DNA of 64,000 bases from NCBI GenBank assembly GCA_963817465.1, contig CAWFOP010000021.1:158025-222024 (forward strand), written 5' to 3'. Origin of the DNA: CAMPKL01 sp963817465. GTDB lineage: Bacteria; Acidobacteriota; Terriglobia; Bryobacterales; UBA6623. The notes beneath the pieces are model-generated. The model did not search any database. It saw nothing but the letters and a program-made list of their open reading frames with translations, and was not told the origin of the DNA. The translations under genes and the position numbers were made by a program. Of the stretch, positions 43,585-52,442 are shown in pieces; the stretch's first letter is position 1; every line of letters starts with the position of its first letter.

Positions 43585-44876
43585 CCCACTCCGAAGCTGT
43601 TGAGTATCTGCTCTCCTTGCTGGGAGACATTCGCGGCGCGCACTTCGGTCTCGAACGCATCAACGCTCTGTTGGAAAGGCTGGGCCGCCCCGAGCGCGAC
43701 TACCGCATCGTCCATGTAGCGGGGACTAACGGCAAGGGTTCCACGTGCGCGATGATCGAAGCCGGTTTGCGCGCCGCGGGCAATCGCACCGGCTTCTATT
43801 CGTCCCCGCACTTGTCCCGCTTCAACGAACGCTTCGAGGTCGACGGCGAACCGGTCGGGGACGACGTTTTCGTCTCGTCGGTGGAAGAGGTGCGGGCGGC
43901 GATCGAGAAACAGGTCGCCGATGAGGGGCCGGGGCACCCGACGATGTTCGAGGCGGTGACCGCCGTCGGCTTCTGCGTCTTTCGACGCAAGAAGGTCGAT
44001 TGGGCCGTGGTGGAAGTCGGTCTGGGCGGCCGTCTCGACGCGACCAACGTCGTGCATCCCGAGCTGGCCGTCGTCACGCCGATCGACCTCGATCACGAAG
44101 CGTGGCTGGGCAAGAGTCCCGAATCGATCGCGGCCGAGAAGGCGGGCATTCTCAAGCGCGGCTCGCGCGCGGTGTTCTCGCGGCAGTCTCCTGAAGCCGC
44201 CGAGGTGCTGGCCGCCCGAGCCGCCGACCTCTACATTCCGGCTTCGTGGGCGACCCAATGGCGCACCGAGGAGGAGTATGCCGACCGCTTCGGGCGCTTC
44301 CGCTTCATTGCTCGCGGACCGCGTCGCGAACGCCTTGCGGTCGAGCTCAACCTGGCCGGCGAGCATCAGGTCGACAACGCCCTCACGGCGATCGCCGCTC
44401 TCGTCGACCTGGGGATCGCCGTCGACGCCATCGAAGAAGGGCTCGCCGGCGTCGTTTGGCCGGGGCGCCTGGAGCGGCTTGAAACCAGCCCCCCGACGCT
44501 GCTCGACGCCGCTCATAACCCCTCCGGCGCGCGCACGTTGGCGGCTTTCCTGCGGCGCTTCTACAACGACAAGCGCATCATCTTGATCTACGGCTCCTCG
44601 CGTGACAAGGCCGTTGATGACGTGGCCAGCCTGTTGTTCCCCGTCGTCGATCATGTCATCCTGACGCGCTCGGCCGTTTCGCGCTCGGTCAAGCCCGAGA
44701 CCCTGGCGCGCGTCGTCGACCATCACCACGACTCGATCGAGCAGGCGGAGACCGTCGCGAGCGCGCTCGGGCTGGCTGGGGAACGCGCGGGCCGCGACGA
44801 TTTGGTCGTGGTCGCCGGCTCGATCTTTCTGGTGGGCGAGGCCAGAGACTTGCTGCTGCCAGGCTGGAACGGTTAG
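43581..44876 (+). CDS. folC: Folylpolyglutamate/dihydrofolate synthase
   Basis: ATP-dependent ligase of 431 aa that adds glutamate to folates (and possibly to dihydropteroate). The P-loop is VAGTNGKGSTCAMIEAGLR, followed by GFYSSPHLSRFNERF, FEAVTAVGF, EVGLGGRLDATNVV and TPIDLDHEAWLG (Mur-ligase-like central domain). The C-terminal domain contains LLDAAHNPSGARTLAAFL. The start is coupled to accD by the ATGA overlap, and plsC begins 4 nt after its stop, so accD-folC-plsC is one operon linking lipid and folate synthesis. Confidence 0.96.
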   Translation: MTHSEAVEYLLSLLGDIRGAHFGLERINALLERLGRPERDYRIVHVAGTNGKGSTCAMIEAGLRAAGNRTGFYSSPHLSRFNERFEVDGEPVGDDVFVSSVEEVRAAIEKQVADEGPGHPTMFEAVTAVGFCVFRRKKVDWAVVEVGLGGRLDATNVVHPELAVVTPIDLDHEAWLGKSPESIAAEKAGILKRGSRAVFSRQSPEAAEVLAARAADLYIPASWATQWRTEEEYADRFGRFRFIARGPRRERLAVELNLAGEHQVDNALTAIAALVDLGIAVDAIEEGLAGVVWPGRLERLETSPPTLLDAAHNPSGARTLAAFLRRFYNDKRIILIYGSSRDKAVDDVASLLFPVVDHVILTRSAVSRSVKPETLARVVDHHHDSIEQAETVASALGLAGERAGRDDLVVVAGSIFLVGEARDLLLPGWNG

Positions 44877-44880
44877 CGCG

Positions 44881-45615
44881 ATGCGAGACTTTCTGAGCCA
44901 CGCCCGCTCCGTCCTTTGGATGTGCCCGCTGATCGGCGTCGCGACGGTCGTGATGGGCACGATCTCGTTGCTTTCTTCCGCCTTCGACTCCACTGGGGCG
45001 CTGCAACACAAGGTGGCGGTCGCTTGGGCGCGCATGCTGCTGCGCATCTGCATGGTCAAGGTCGACGTCATCGGCGCCCGGCGGCTCGATCCGGCTGAAA
45101 ACTACGTGTTTTGCTCGAACCACTTCAGCCTCATCGATACCCCGCTGATGTTCGGGTCGATGCCCCGGCCGTTTCGTATCTTGGCGCGGCATGGGCTATG
45201 GAAGATCCCGTTCCTGGGTTGGCATCTCGACCGCGCCGGTCACATGCCGGTGAATCGCGAAAACCCGCGGGAAGCGGCGAAGAACATCGACCAGGCGGCC
45301 AAGAAAATTCAGACCGGCTATTCGATTCTGTTGTTTCCCGAGGGCGGCCGCACCCGCGCCGACCGCATGCGCCCGTTCAAGCCTGGCGCGGCCCACATCG
45401 CCATCCGGGCCGGCGCTCCCATCGTCCCCATGGCGATCGTGGGGACCCGCAAGATCCTGCCGCCGGGATCGAGCCATCTGCACCCGGGCCGCGCCGAGCT
45501 GCGCATCGGCGATCCGATTCCGACGACGGGAATGACCAACCGCGACGGCAAGGCGCTGATCCGCGCCGTGCAGGATCAGGTCGGCCGCATCGCCGCGGCT
45601 CCCTATTGGAGCTGA
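44881..45615 (+). CDS. plsC: 1-acyl-sn-glycerol-3-phosphate acyltransferase
   Basis: Membrane-associated acyltransferase of 244 aa making phosphatidic acid. An N-terminal hydrophobic segment (LWMCPLIGVATVVMGTISLL) precedes the catalytic NHxxxxD motif in CSNHFSLIDTPLMFG (near residue 80). The substrate-binding FPEGGRTRADRMRPFKPGA follows, then PIVPMAIVGTRKILPPG. It follows folC by 4 nt in the accD operon, as expected for a phospholipid gene beside fatty-acid initiation. Confidence 0.94.
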   Translation: MRDFLSHARSVLWMCPLIGVATVVMGTISLLSSAFDSTGALQHKVAVAWARMLLRICMVKVDVIGARRLDPAENYVFCSNHFSLIDTPLMFGSMPRPFRILARHGLWKIPFLGWHLDRAGHMPVNRENPREAAKNIDQAAKKIQTGYSILLFPEGGRTRADRMRPFKPGAAHIAIRAGAPIVPMAIVGTRKILPPGSSHLHPGRAELRIGDPIPTTGMTNRDGKALIRAVQDQVGRIAAAPYWS

Positions 45616-45704
45616 GAACAACGGACGGCTGGCCGCCCGCTGTTCACCGTTCACTGTTTACCGCTCACCACTCACAAGATTCCGCTTTCGGCCGCGTTGT
45701 GCGC

Positions 45705-45710
45705 TAGAAT
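45705..45710 (+). promoter_or_regulatory. -10 hexamer TAGAAT for the cytochrome c/PQQ operon
   Basis: TAGAAT preceded by GC lies 28 nt before ATG 45739, in the 123-nt gap after plsC. Confidence 0.45.
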
Positions 45711-45738
45711 CATCGGCGCCCCGAGTTTGGAGTCGCCC

Positions 45739-46519
45739 ATGCGCCTTTTATTGCTTGCGCTGTTCGCGGTGGCCGTGCTGCCCGCCCAGCGAACACGTGA
45801 CGAGCCGATTCCGCCGCGACCGCCGGTCACCGCTCAAGAGATCGCCGAAGGCAAGCGTCTCTTTCTCGGCAACTGCGCCCCCTGCCATGGTCTGGACGGC
45901 AAGGGCGCCAATGGTCCGAACCTGGCGCGGCCCGATCTGCACCACGCCCACGATCCCAAATCGCTTTTCTTGACAATCAATTTGGGGATCGACGGCACCG
46001 AGATGCCGGCGGCCTGGCAACTTCACGATCTCGAAGTCTGGAAGGTGGCCGCGTTCGTTGAAACGCTCGGCAGGACCAAGCCCGAACCGCTGCCCGGCGA
46101 CCCAGTCAAGGGCGCGGCGATCTATCAGCGGAAAAGGCAATTGCGCCGGCTGCCATTGGCTCCACGGCACGGGCGGCAGGCAAGGACCGCCGCTGGACGA
46201 GATCGGCGACGCTCGCAGCCTGGCCTACTTGCGCCAGTCCCTGCTCGACCCCGGCGCTGCCTTGCCGGAAGGGTTTCTGCTGGTCCGCGCCACGCTGCGG
46301 GACGGCTCGCGCATCGAGGGCGTGCGGCTGGGCGAAGATCCGTTCACGGTCCAGATTCGCGACTACTCCGACAATCTCCACTCGCTCGACAAAACGAAGG
46401 TCGCGAGCCTCGAGCGGCTCACGAAGAAGTCGTCGATGCCGTCTTTCGCCGGGACCTTGAGCGCTGCGGAGCTCGACGACTTGATTTCGTATCTGGCCAC
46501 ATTGCGAGGCTCGTCATGA
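45739..46519 (+). CDS. Exported di-heme cytochrome c, one apparent frameshift
   Basis: Periplasmic electron carrier of 259 aa. Signal peptide RLLLLALFAVAVLPAQ, then a first heme site CAPCH (in RLFLGNCAPCHGLDG) and a second, CAGCH, in GKGNCAGCHWLHGTGG. The second site is seen only after removing one A from an AAAA run at 46132-46135. Left uncorrected, the frame runs into the next gene and hides that site. The C-terminal half (VRATLRDGSRIEGVRLGED, SMPSFAGTLSAAELDDLISY) is the usual cytochrome part of membrane-free quinoprotein systems. Its TGA overlaps the ATG of the PQQ dehydrogenase, so the two are coupled. It likely takes electrons from that enzyme. Confidence 0.87.
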
Positions 46520-48108
46520 AGATGCTGCTGGCGAGCCTGGCGCTCGCGTCGACTCTGACGTCGACTCTCACCGCGCAGGTGACCTACGAGCGCCTGCTGA
46601 ACGCGGCAAAAGAGCCGCAAAATTGGCTGACCTACTCGGGCGGCTACAGCTCGCACCGCTATACCGCGCTCGATGAGATCAACCGCGCCAACGTCAAAAA
46701 CCTGCAGCCGCTGTGGACCTATCAGAAGGACACCACGGACAGGTTCGAGACGACGCCGCTGGTCGCCGACGGCATCATGTACATCTCCGAGCCGCCCAGC
46801 GACGTGACGGCGCTCGACGCGGCGACGGGCGCGACCCTTTGGCGCTATCGCCGCGACACGCCCGAGAACATCCCGCTGTGCTGCGGCAAGGTCAATCGCG
46901 GCGTGGCGCTGCTGGACGACTCGGTCTATATCGGAACGATCGACGCTCACCTGGTGGCCCTCGACGCCAAGACCGGGCTCGTGCGCTGGGACGTGGAAGT
47001 CGCCGACTACAAGGTGGGCGTCTCAATGACCGGCGCGCCGCTGGCCGTCAAGGACAAGATCGTGATCGGCATGGCGGGCGGCGAGTACGGCGTGCGCGGC
47101 TTCCTGGACGCTTACGACGCCAAGACCGGCAAGCGCGCCTGGCGCTTCTGGACCGTGCCCGACGACGGCGAGCCGGGAACCGAGACTTGGGCCGGCGACA
47201 GCTACAAACGCGGCTCGGCGACCACCTGGGTGACCGGCTCGTTCGACCCCGAGTTGGATCTGCTGTATTGGGGCACAGGCAATCCCGGACCCGACTGGAA
47301 CGGCGACGTGCGCAAGGGCGACAACCTCTATTCCGACTCGCTCATCGCGCTCGACCCCAATACGGGAAAGCTCAAGTGGCACTTTCAATTTACGCCGCAT
47401 GATACTCATGATTGGGACTCTACGGAAGTTCCGGTTTTGGCTGAAGGCAACGTTATGGGCCAGCCTCGCAAGCTGATTCTGTTCGCCAATCGCAACGCCT
47501 TTTACTACGTGCTGGACCGCACGAAAGGCCAATTCCTGCTCGGCAAGGCCTACGCCAAGCAGACCTGGGCGAAGGGCTTGGACGATTCCGGACGGCCGAT
47601 GACGCTGCCGAACATCGAGCCGACAGTCGAGGGGACCAAGGTTTACCCGTCCCTGGGCGGCGCGACGAACTGGTACAGCCCCAGCTACAGCCCCAAGGAC
47701 CACCTGTTCTTCGTCAACGTCGCCGAGATGGGCCACATCTATCACAAGGGCGAGGCGATTTTCGTCCCGGGGAGCCTCTACAACGGCGGCGGGACCCGCA
47801 ACATTCGCGGCGAGGAGCCGTACGGCGAGATTCGCGCATTCGATCCCGAAACAGGGACCATGAAGTGGGAATTTCGGGCTCAAAAGCCGCCGCGCGCGGG
47901 ACTGCTTTCCACCGCCGGCGGGTTGCTCTTCGGCTGCTCGGCTGAAGGCGACGTCTTCGCCCTCGATACGGCCGACGGAAAGCCCCTCTGGCACTTCCGC
48001 TCGGGAGGTCGATTGTCTGGAAATCCAATGGCTTACGCCGTGGACGGGCGCCAAAGGGTGGCCCTCACGGCGGGGCAGGCGGTCTACGTTTTCGGGTTGC
48101 CGGACTAA
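46516..48108 (+). CDS. PQQ-dependent alcohol dehydrogenase-type quinoprotein
   Basis: Periplasmic eight-bladed propeller enzyme of 530 aa that oxidises an alcohol or polyol using PQQ. Signal peptide MLLASLALASTLTSTLTAQ. W-type blade repeats include LTYSGGYSSHRYTALDEI, SDVTALDAATGATLWRYR and GEIRAFDPETGTMKWEF. The vicinal disulfide Cys pair is in IPLCCGKVNRG. Metal/catalytic region: GTGNPGPDWNGD and DTHDWDSTEVPVL. The residue two after the catalytic Asp is Thr, not Asp, which fits a Ca2+ rather than a lanthanide enzyme. It is coupled to the cytochrome c gene and has no cytochrome domain of its own. The start is ATG 46516, not the upstream fused frame. Confidence 0.92.
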   Translation: MKMLLASLALASTLTSTLTAQVTYERLLNAAKEPQNWLTYSGGYSSHRYTALDEINRANVKNLQPLWTYQKDTTDRFETTPLVADGIMYISEPPSDVTALDAATGATLWRYRRDTPENIPLCCGKVNRGVALLDDSVYIGTIDAHLVALDAKTGLVRWDVEVADYKVGVSMTGAPLAVKDKIVIGMAGGEYGVRGFLDAYDAKTGKRAWRFWTVPDDGEPGTETWAGDSYKRGSATTWVTGSFDPELDLLYWGTGNPGPDWNGDVRKGDNLYSDSLIALDPNTGKLKWHFQFTPHDTHDWDSTEVPVLAEGNVMGQPRKLILFANRNAFYYVLDRTKGQFLLGKAYAKQTWAKGLDDSGRPMTLPNIEPTVEGTKVYPSLGGATNWYSPSYSPKDHLFFVNVAEMGHIYHKGEAIFVPGSLYNGGGTRNIRGEEPYGEIRAFDPETGTMKWEFRAQKPPRAGLLSTAGGLLFGCSAEGDVFALDTADGKPLWHFRSGGRLSGNPMAYAVDGRQRVALTAGQAVYVFGLPD

Positions 48109-48207
48109 GGTCGCCGATAAGGTCGGTGGACCCCATGGTCTACCGTTCCAAATGCGCGGAATCACCTAGGGAGCCCGGTACTCCAATCCCGCGCGAAGTG
48201 TACCGTT

Positions 48208-48227
48208 GTTCCATTGACCGTTGGAAC
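48208..48227. promoter_or_regulatory. Dyad GTTCCA-N8-TGGAAC upstream of the PilZ-like gene
   Basis: An inverted repeat of 6-bp arms lies about 40 nt before the GTG start at 48268, within the 159-nt gap after the PQQ gene. It is a plausible operator. The regulator is unknown. Confidence 0.35.
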
Positions 48228-48267
48228 CCCCCGACCGCAAGCTGGAGTCGTCAAGGGGAGGTTCGCG

Positions 48268-48834
48268 GTGTTCAGTCAAATCCTTCAACGCTCTTCAGAG
48301 GCCATCGCGGCGGTGGTCGCCGGAGCACAGACCGAAACGGCGGTCTCCGGGACGCCGGATCCTGTGTACTTGTCGGTTCCGCGCTGGAGCGGGCGTCGCC
48401 GGCTGTGCTGTGTGAAGGTTTTGAACAAGCAAGGCGACCAATTGACGGTGTGGTCGCCCGAGCGGCTCGAGCCCGAGGACATCGTTTGGGTCGACGGCCG
48501 CGAGAGCTCGGTGCAGTGCGTCGTAAGCAAGTACGTCGCCAGCGCCGGCGGCTACCGGCTCACGCTGGAGCAAAAAGGCGGAGACCGCCGCGCCGACCGC
48601 CGCATGATGACCGATCTTCCGGCTGACATGGAATGGTGCGAAGGTTTGAACCGCCGCCAATGCGCGGTGCGCGTCACGAATGTTTCCAACAACGGCGCTC
48701 AGGTCACTTTGGCCGAGCCCGCCGGCGATCTGCGCTCGGTTCGTTTGCGAGTCGGCGGCCAGGTATACGAAGGCGTCGTGCGCTACTGCGTCCAATTGGG
48801 CTCGAGCTATCTGGCCGGCATTCAGTTTTCCTAG
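48268..48834 (+). CDS. PilZ-like domain protein
   Basis: A 188-aa cytosolic protein. The C-terminal part (RRADRRMMTDLPADMEWCEG, VTNVSNNGAQVTLAEPAGDL, YLAGIQFS) follows the PilZ pattern of a basic RR..R start, N-x-S-x-x-G and a final G-x-x-F strand. That pattern binds c-di-GMP when the RxxxR and (D/N)xSxxG sites are intact. Here the Asn-Val-Ser-Asn-Asn-Gly site is close to it. The N-terminal half is beta-rich and may be a related domain. GTG 48268 is set by a strong ribosome site, AAGGGGAGG, 6 nt upstream. Its TAG shares the tetranucleotide CTAG with the SDR stop on the other strand. Confidence 0.7.
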   Translation: MFSQILQRSSEAIAAVVAGAQTETAVSGTPDPVYLSVPRWSGRRRLCCVKVLNKQGDQLTVWSPERLEPEDIVWVDGRESSVQCVVSKYVASAGGYRLTLEQKGGDRRADRRMMTDLPADMEWCEGLNRRQCAVRVTNVSNNGAQVTLAEPAGDLRSVRLRVGGQVYEGVVRYCVQLGSSYLAGIQFS

Positions 48835-49724
48835 ACCTCGTTCGCCGAGCGCCGGAACAGATCAAATCCGAACAACTCCGCCGCCGCGTCGTAGTACGCT
48901 TCGTCGTCTTCGATCCCGGACAACTCGATCCATTCTTCCGCGCTCGTCCGTTGCCGGGCGGCGTAGAGGATTTCCGCGTCTCGTCCCACCAGATAGCGAA
49001 GCTGCGGGGAGTCCGTCTCGATGGCGTGCTGGATCTTCTCGGCGACAGCGGCGGGAAGGGTCGGGTTTTCCAGTTGCGCCCGGAAATAGCGCCATAGGCG
49101 GCGGACCGGCGGCGCATAGGGGTATTCACGATCGAATTTGGGCGCCGAGCTCTTCTCGAAGATCGGCGTCAGCACGACGCCCGGCGCGACCGATGCGACG
49201 CGGACGCCGAACGGCCTGGCTTCGTGGGCCAGCGTCTCGGTGGCCGCCTCGAGGGCGTGCTTGGCGGCGGCGTAGTGTCCCATGGCCGGCAGCGGCGCGA
49301 GACCGGCGATGGAGGTCACGTTGACGATCACGCCGTCGCGGCGAGCGCGCATCTCCGGCATCACCGCCCGAATCATCCGGATCGCGCCGAAGTAGTCGGT
49401 TTCAAAGGTCGCCCGGCCCTTCTCGAGCGGCCGCACCTCGAACGGTCCGCCCCCGCCGACTCCGGCGTTATTGACCAACACGTCGATCCGGCCGGCCTTG
49501 TCATGCACCTGGGCCACGCCGGCGGCCACGGATGCGTCGTCGTTCACGTCGAGGCGCACGGCGTCGAGCGGGAGCTTATCCTCCAGCGCGGCTACGACAA
49601 GGGCTTCGGAGCGGCTCAGGTCGCGCATCGTCCCAAAGACGCGATAGCCGGCGCGTGCGAGGCGGATGGCGGTCTCGAGCCCGATCCCGCTGCTCGAGCC
49701 CGTGATAAGGACAACCTTCGACAT
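48831..49724 (-). CDS. SDR family oxidoreductase
   Basis: Classical short-chain dehydrogenase of 297 aa. Cofactor loop TGSSSGIGLETAIRLARAG, NNAGVGGGGPFE, Ser of the catalytic triad in VNVTSIAGLAPLP, and YxxxK in GHYAAAKHALEA. An unusual C-terminal extension of about 60 residues ends in ELSGIEDDEAYYDAAAELFG. The true start is ATG 49722-49724; an upstream in-frame ATG at 49802 would add a signal-free 26-residue leader. It stands alone, with its stop sharing CTAG with the PilZ-like gene. The substrate is unknown. Confidence 0.93.
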   Translation of the reverse strand: MSKVVLITGSSSGIGLETAIRLARAGYRVFGTMRDLSRSEALVVAALEDKLPLDAVRLDVNDDASVAAGVAQVHDKAGRIDVLVNNAGVGGGGPFEVRPLEKGRATFETDYFGAIRMIRAVMPEMRARRDGVIVNVTSIAGLAPLPAMGHYAAAKHALEAATETLAHEARPFGVRVASVAPGVVLTPIFEKSSAPKFDREYPYAPPVRRLWRYFRAQLENPTLPAAVAEKIQHAIETDSPQLRYLVGRDAEILYAARQRTSAEEWIELSGIEDDEAYYDAAAELFGFDLFRRSANEV

Positions 49725-49824
49725 GGGCAAAGTGTCGCACGGCTTGCTGTGGATGTTCGCGGGAGCTTTCCCACCGGGAGCCTCCTGTGCGGTTGATGCC
49801 ATGGCGGGCTCTGGACCGACGGGC

Positions 49825-49830
49825 TACAAT
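49825..49830 (+). promoter_or_regulatory. -10 hexamer TACAAT for the PSD1 gene
   Basis: TACAAT preceded by GGC ends 13 nt before ATG 49844. It fixes that ATG as the start rather than the earlier in-frame ATG at 49787. Confidence 0.5.
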
Positions 49831-49843
49831 TCTTAGCAGTCGC

Positions 49844-52318
49844 ATGCGTAAGTGGTTTTGTCTCCTGCTCACCGTTTTCGTCCTGACGCCGCTCGCGTTC
49901 GCCGGTCTGGCCGAAGACGCCGACGCCGTCCTCGAAAAGAATTGCCGGGTCTGCCACGGCGCCGCGATGCAGCAGTCGGGCCTCGACCTGCGCACGCGCG
50001 ACGGAATTCTCAAGGGCGGCGAACGCGGACCCGCCGTCGTGCCGCATAACCTCGCCGACAGCTTCCTCTGGCGCTTCGCTTCGCATCAGGACAAGCCCGA
50101 GATGCCGCCGGGTTCGAAGATCGCCGACGCCGAGCTCGCGACCCTGCGCAAGTGGATCGAGGCTGGCGCGCCTCTTCCCGAGGTCGCCGCGTCGGATGAG
50201 GAAGCCGCGAAGAAGGCCGCGTTGGCGAAGCTCGAAGAGCGGCCCATCACCGACCAAGAGCGCCATTGGTGGGCTTTCGTGCCGTTCAAAAAGATCGACC
50301 CGCCGGTCAAGGCCGCGAATCCGATCGACGGATTCTTGAACGCCAAGCTTGCCGCCGAAGGACTCGAGCCGGCGCCCGCGGCGGACAAGCGCACGCTCGT
50401 GCGGCGCGTGTATTTGGACGTCATCGGTCTGCCGCCGACGCCCCAGCAAGTTCAAGCGTTCCTCGACGACAAAGACCCGCGGGCCTACGAGAACCTCGTC
50501 GACAAGCTGCTCGCCTCGCCGCACTACGGCGAGCGCTGGGGCCGTCATTGGCTCGACCTGGTGCACTACGCCGACTCGGGCGGCTACGAGCGCGACTTCG
50601 ATTGGACGACGATGTGGCGCTATCGCGACTACGTGGTCAACGCCTTCAACGACGACAAGCCCTACGACCGCTTCATCCGCGAGCAGCTCGCCGGCGACGA
50701 GATCGATCCCAGCAACCCCGCGGCGCACATCGCGACCGGCTATCTGCGCCTGGTGCTCGACAACAACATCAAGGACGAGCGCACGCGCATGGACGAGCTC
50801 GACGACAATGTCTCGACGACGGCCCTGACGTTCTTGGGCATGACCGTCGGCTGCGCGCGCTGCCACAACCACAAATTCGACCCGATCCCGCAGAAGGACT
50901 ACTACCAGATGCAGGCGGTCTTCTTCTCCACCGTAGGCGAAGACTACCCGCTGGTTTCGGACAAGGAAGTGAAGGCGAACGAAGCCGCCGACAAGGCCGT
51001 CGACGCCCTGCAGAAGCCGCTCAAGCAGCGCATCGACGAGCTCGAAAAGCCCTATCGCGAAAAGCTCTTCCAGGCCAAGCTCGACGAGCTGCCCGCCTAC
51101 TACCGCCAAGCTTGGGAGACGCCGGAAGGTACGCGCAGCGAGGGCCAACGGCTGAACGCGCGGCAGGTTCAAGCGCTGTTCAAGCAGATCAAGATCGAGG
51201 ACGTGCTGGCCGCGATGACCGAAGCCGACAAGTCCGAGCGCGAGAAGGCGAAAATCGAGATCGACAAGCTCGACGAACAGCGCCCGGAGCCTTACCCCAC
51301 CGCTCGCACGATCACCGAGGACAGCGCCGAGCCGCTGCCCTCGTACTTCTTGCATCGCGGCGATCCGGGTTCGAAGGGCTCGTTGATGGGGCCGGGCGTC
51401 TTGTCGGTCGCGAAATGGGCCTCGGTCAACTTCGAGAAACCGGCGCCGACCGCTCACACGAGCGGGCGCCGGCGTCAGTTCGCCGAATGGATCGCGTCGG
51501 AGCGGAATCCGCTAACGGCGCGCGTGATGGTCAATCGCCTGTGGCAACATCACTTCGGCGAGGGCATCGTGCGAACGCCGTCGAACTTTGGTGTGACGGG
51601 CCAAGAGCCGACCCATCCGGAGTTGCTCGACTGGCTGGCGACGGAGTTCGTCGAGAGCGGCTGGAGCGTCAAGCGCATGCAGCGGCTGATGCTGACTTCG
51701 GAGGCGTATAAGCGTTCGAGCAATGACGTTCCCGGGAACCTCGAGAAGGATAAAGAGAATCGTCTGGTGTGGCGCATGCCGCGGCAACGGCTCGAGGCCG
51801 AGATCATTCGCGATCAGATGCTGGCGGTGGCGGGCACGCTCGACACGGCGGTCGGCGGCCCAGCGGTGCGTCCGTACATTGACCCCGCGTTGTGGCAATC
51901 CTCGACGGCGCGCGTCTGGGACGGCAAGGAAATCGGCGACCCCACGACGTGGCGGCGCAGCATCTACGTGTTCTCGAAGCGCTCGATTCGCTACCCCATG
52001 TTCGAGGCGTTCGACCAGCCCGACATGGTCGGCTCGTGCGCGGCGCGCAATACATCTACCGTGGCGCCGCAGGCGTTGCTGCTGATGAACAACGCAGCGG
52101 TGTTCCGGCAGGCGAAGTTCTTCGCGCAACGGCTGATGACCGAAGCCGGCGCGGACGTCGACGCTCAGGTGGATCGAGCGTTCGAGCTCGCGCTGGCGCG
52201 CCCGCCGCGGCCCGCTGAGAAGACGAAGGCGACAGATTTCGTCCGCTCGAGCCCGACCGGCCTGGTTGACTTCTGCCAAACGCTGTTCAACCTAAACGAA
52301 TTCGTCTACCGCCAGTGA
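49844..52318 (+). CDS. PSD1 protein: cytochrome c domain, DUF1549 and DUF1553
   Basis: Large exported protein of 824 aa typical of Planctomycetes and Acidobacteria. Signal peptide RKWFCLLLTVFVLTPLAFA. The planctomycete-type cytochrome c domain has NCRVCHGAAMQQSGLDLRT (CxxCH) and EMPPGSKIADAELATLRKWI. DUF1549 starts PIDGFLNAKLAAEGLEPAP with VGCARCHNHKFDPI, a second CxxCH. DUF1553 starts RRQFAEWIASERNPLTARVMV. The enzymatic role is unproven; these genes are linked to polymer degradation. The usual neighbour, a Tat-exported DUF1501 protein, is absent, so this copy is solitary. Confidence 0.92.
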   Translation: MRKWFCLLLTVFVLTPLAFAGLAEDADAVLEKNCRVCHGAAMQQSGLDLRTRDGILKGGERGPAVVPHNLADSFLWRFASHQDKPEMPPGSKIADAELATLRKWIEAGAPLPEVAASDEEAAKKAALAKLEERPITDQERHWWAFVPFKKIDPPVKAANPIDGFLNAKLAAEGLEPAPAADKRTLVRRVYLDVIGLPPTPQQVQAFLDDKDPRAYENLVDKLLASPHYGERWGRHWLDLVHYADSGGYERDFDWTTMWRYRDYVVNAFNDDKPYDRFIREQLAGDEIDPSNPAAHIATGYLRLVLDNNIKDERTRMDELDDNVSTTALTFLGMTVGCARCHNHKFDPIPQKDYYQMQAVFFSTVGEDYPLVSDKEVKANEAADKAVDALQKPLKQRIDELEKPYREKLFQAKLDELPAYYRQAWETPEGTRSEGQRLNARQVQALFKQIKIEDVLAAMTEADKSEREKAKIEIDKLDEQRPEPYPTARTITEDSAEPLPSYFLHRGDPGSKGSLMGPGVLSVAKWASVNFEKPAPTAHTSGRRRQFAEWIASERNPLTARVMVNRLWQHHFGEGIVRTPSNFGVTGQEPTHPELLDWLATEFVESGWSVKRMQRLMLTSEAYKRSSNDVPGNLEKDKENRLVWRMPRQRLEAEIIRDQMLAVAGTLDTAVGGPAVRPYIDPALWQSSTARVWDGKEIGDPTTWRRSIYVFSKRSIRYPMFEAFDQPDMVGSCAARNTSTVAPQALLLMNNAAVFRQAKFFAQRLMTEAGADVDAQVDRAFELALARPPRPAEKTKATDFVRSSPTGLVDFCQTLFNLNEFVYRQ

Positions 52319-52380
52319 GAGTCTGTGGACGAAGCGCCCTTGCGGGCTCAACACGACCATCTGCTTTTCACACACACTCG

Positions 52381-52424
52381 TAAGGGAAGCGTCTTTTCGA
52401 GCAATCGAAGGTTGACGACAAACC
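52381..52424 (+). repeat. Dispersed intergenic repeat, copy C
   Basis: The sequence from AAGGGAAGCGTCTTTTCGAG through CAATCGAAGG to TTGACGACAAAC matches the second half of copy B (41662-41704). The first half of the repeat is missing. As in copy B, it lies just after a plus-strand gene and between convergent stops. Confidence 0.6.
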
Positions 52425-52442
52425 GCCTACCTCCGCGTCACT

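Noticed and set aside
45697..48108. A continuous 803-codon frame fusing cytochrome c to the PQQ dehydrogenase
   Set aside because: The join passes through an Arg-rich stretch produced by one extra A at 46132-46135. The true cytochrome tail with CAGCH lies in another frame and ends in an ATGA overlap with the dehydrogenase.
48223..48249. GGAAC followed by GTC upstream of the PilZ-like gene, as an ECF-type promoter
   Set aside because: The spacing (19 nt) is longer than the usual 16-17 nt, so it was kept only as a dyad (GTTCCA-N8-TGGAAC).
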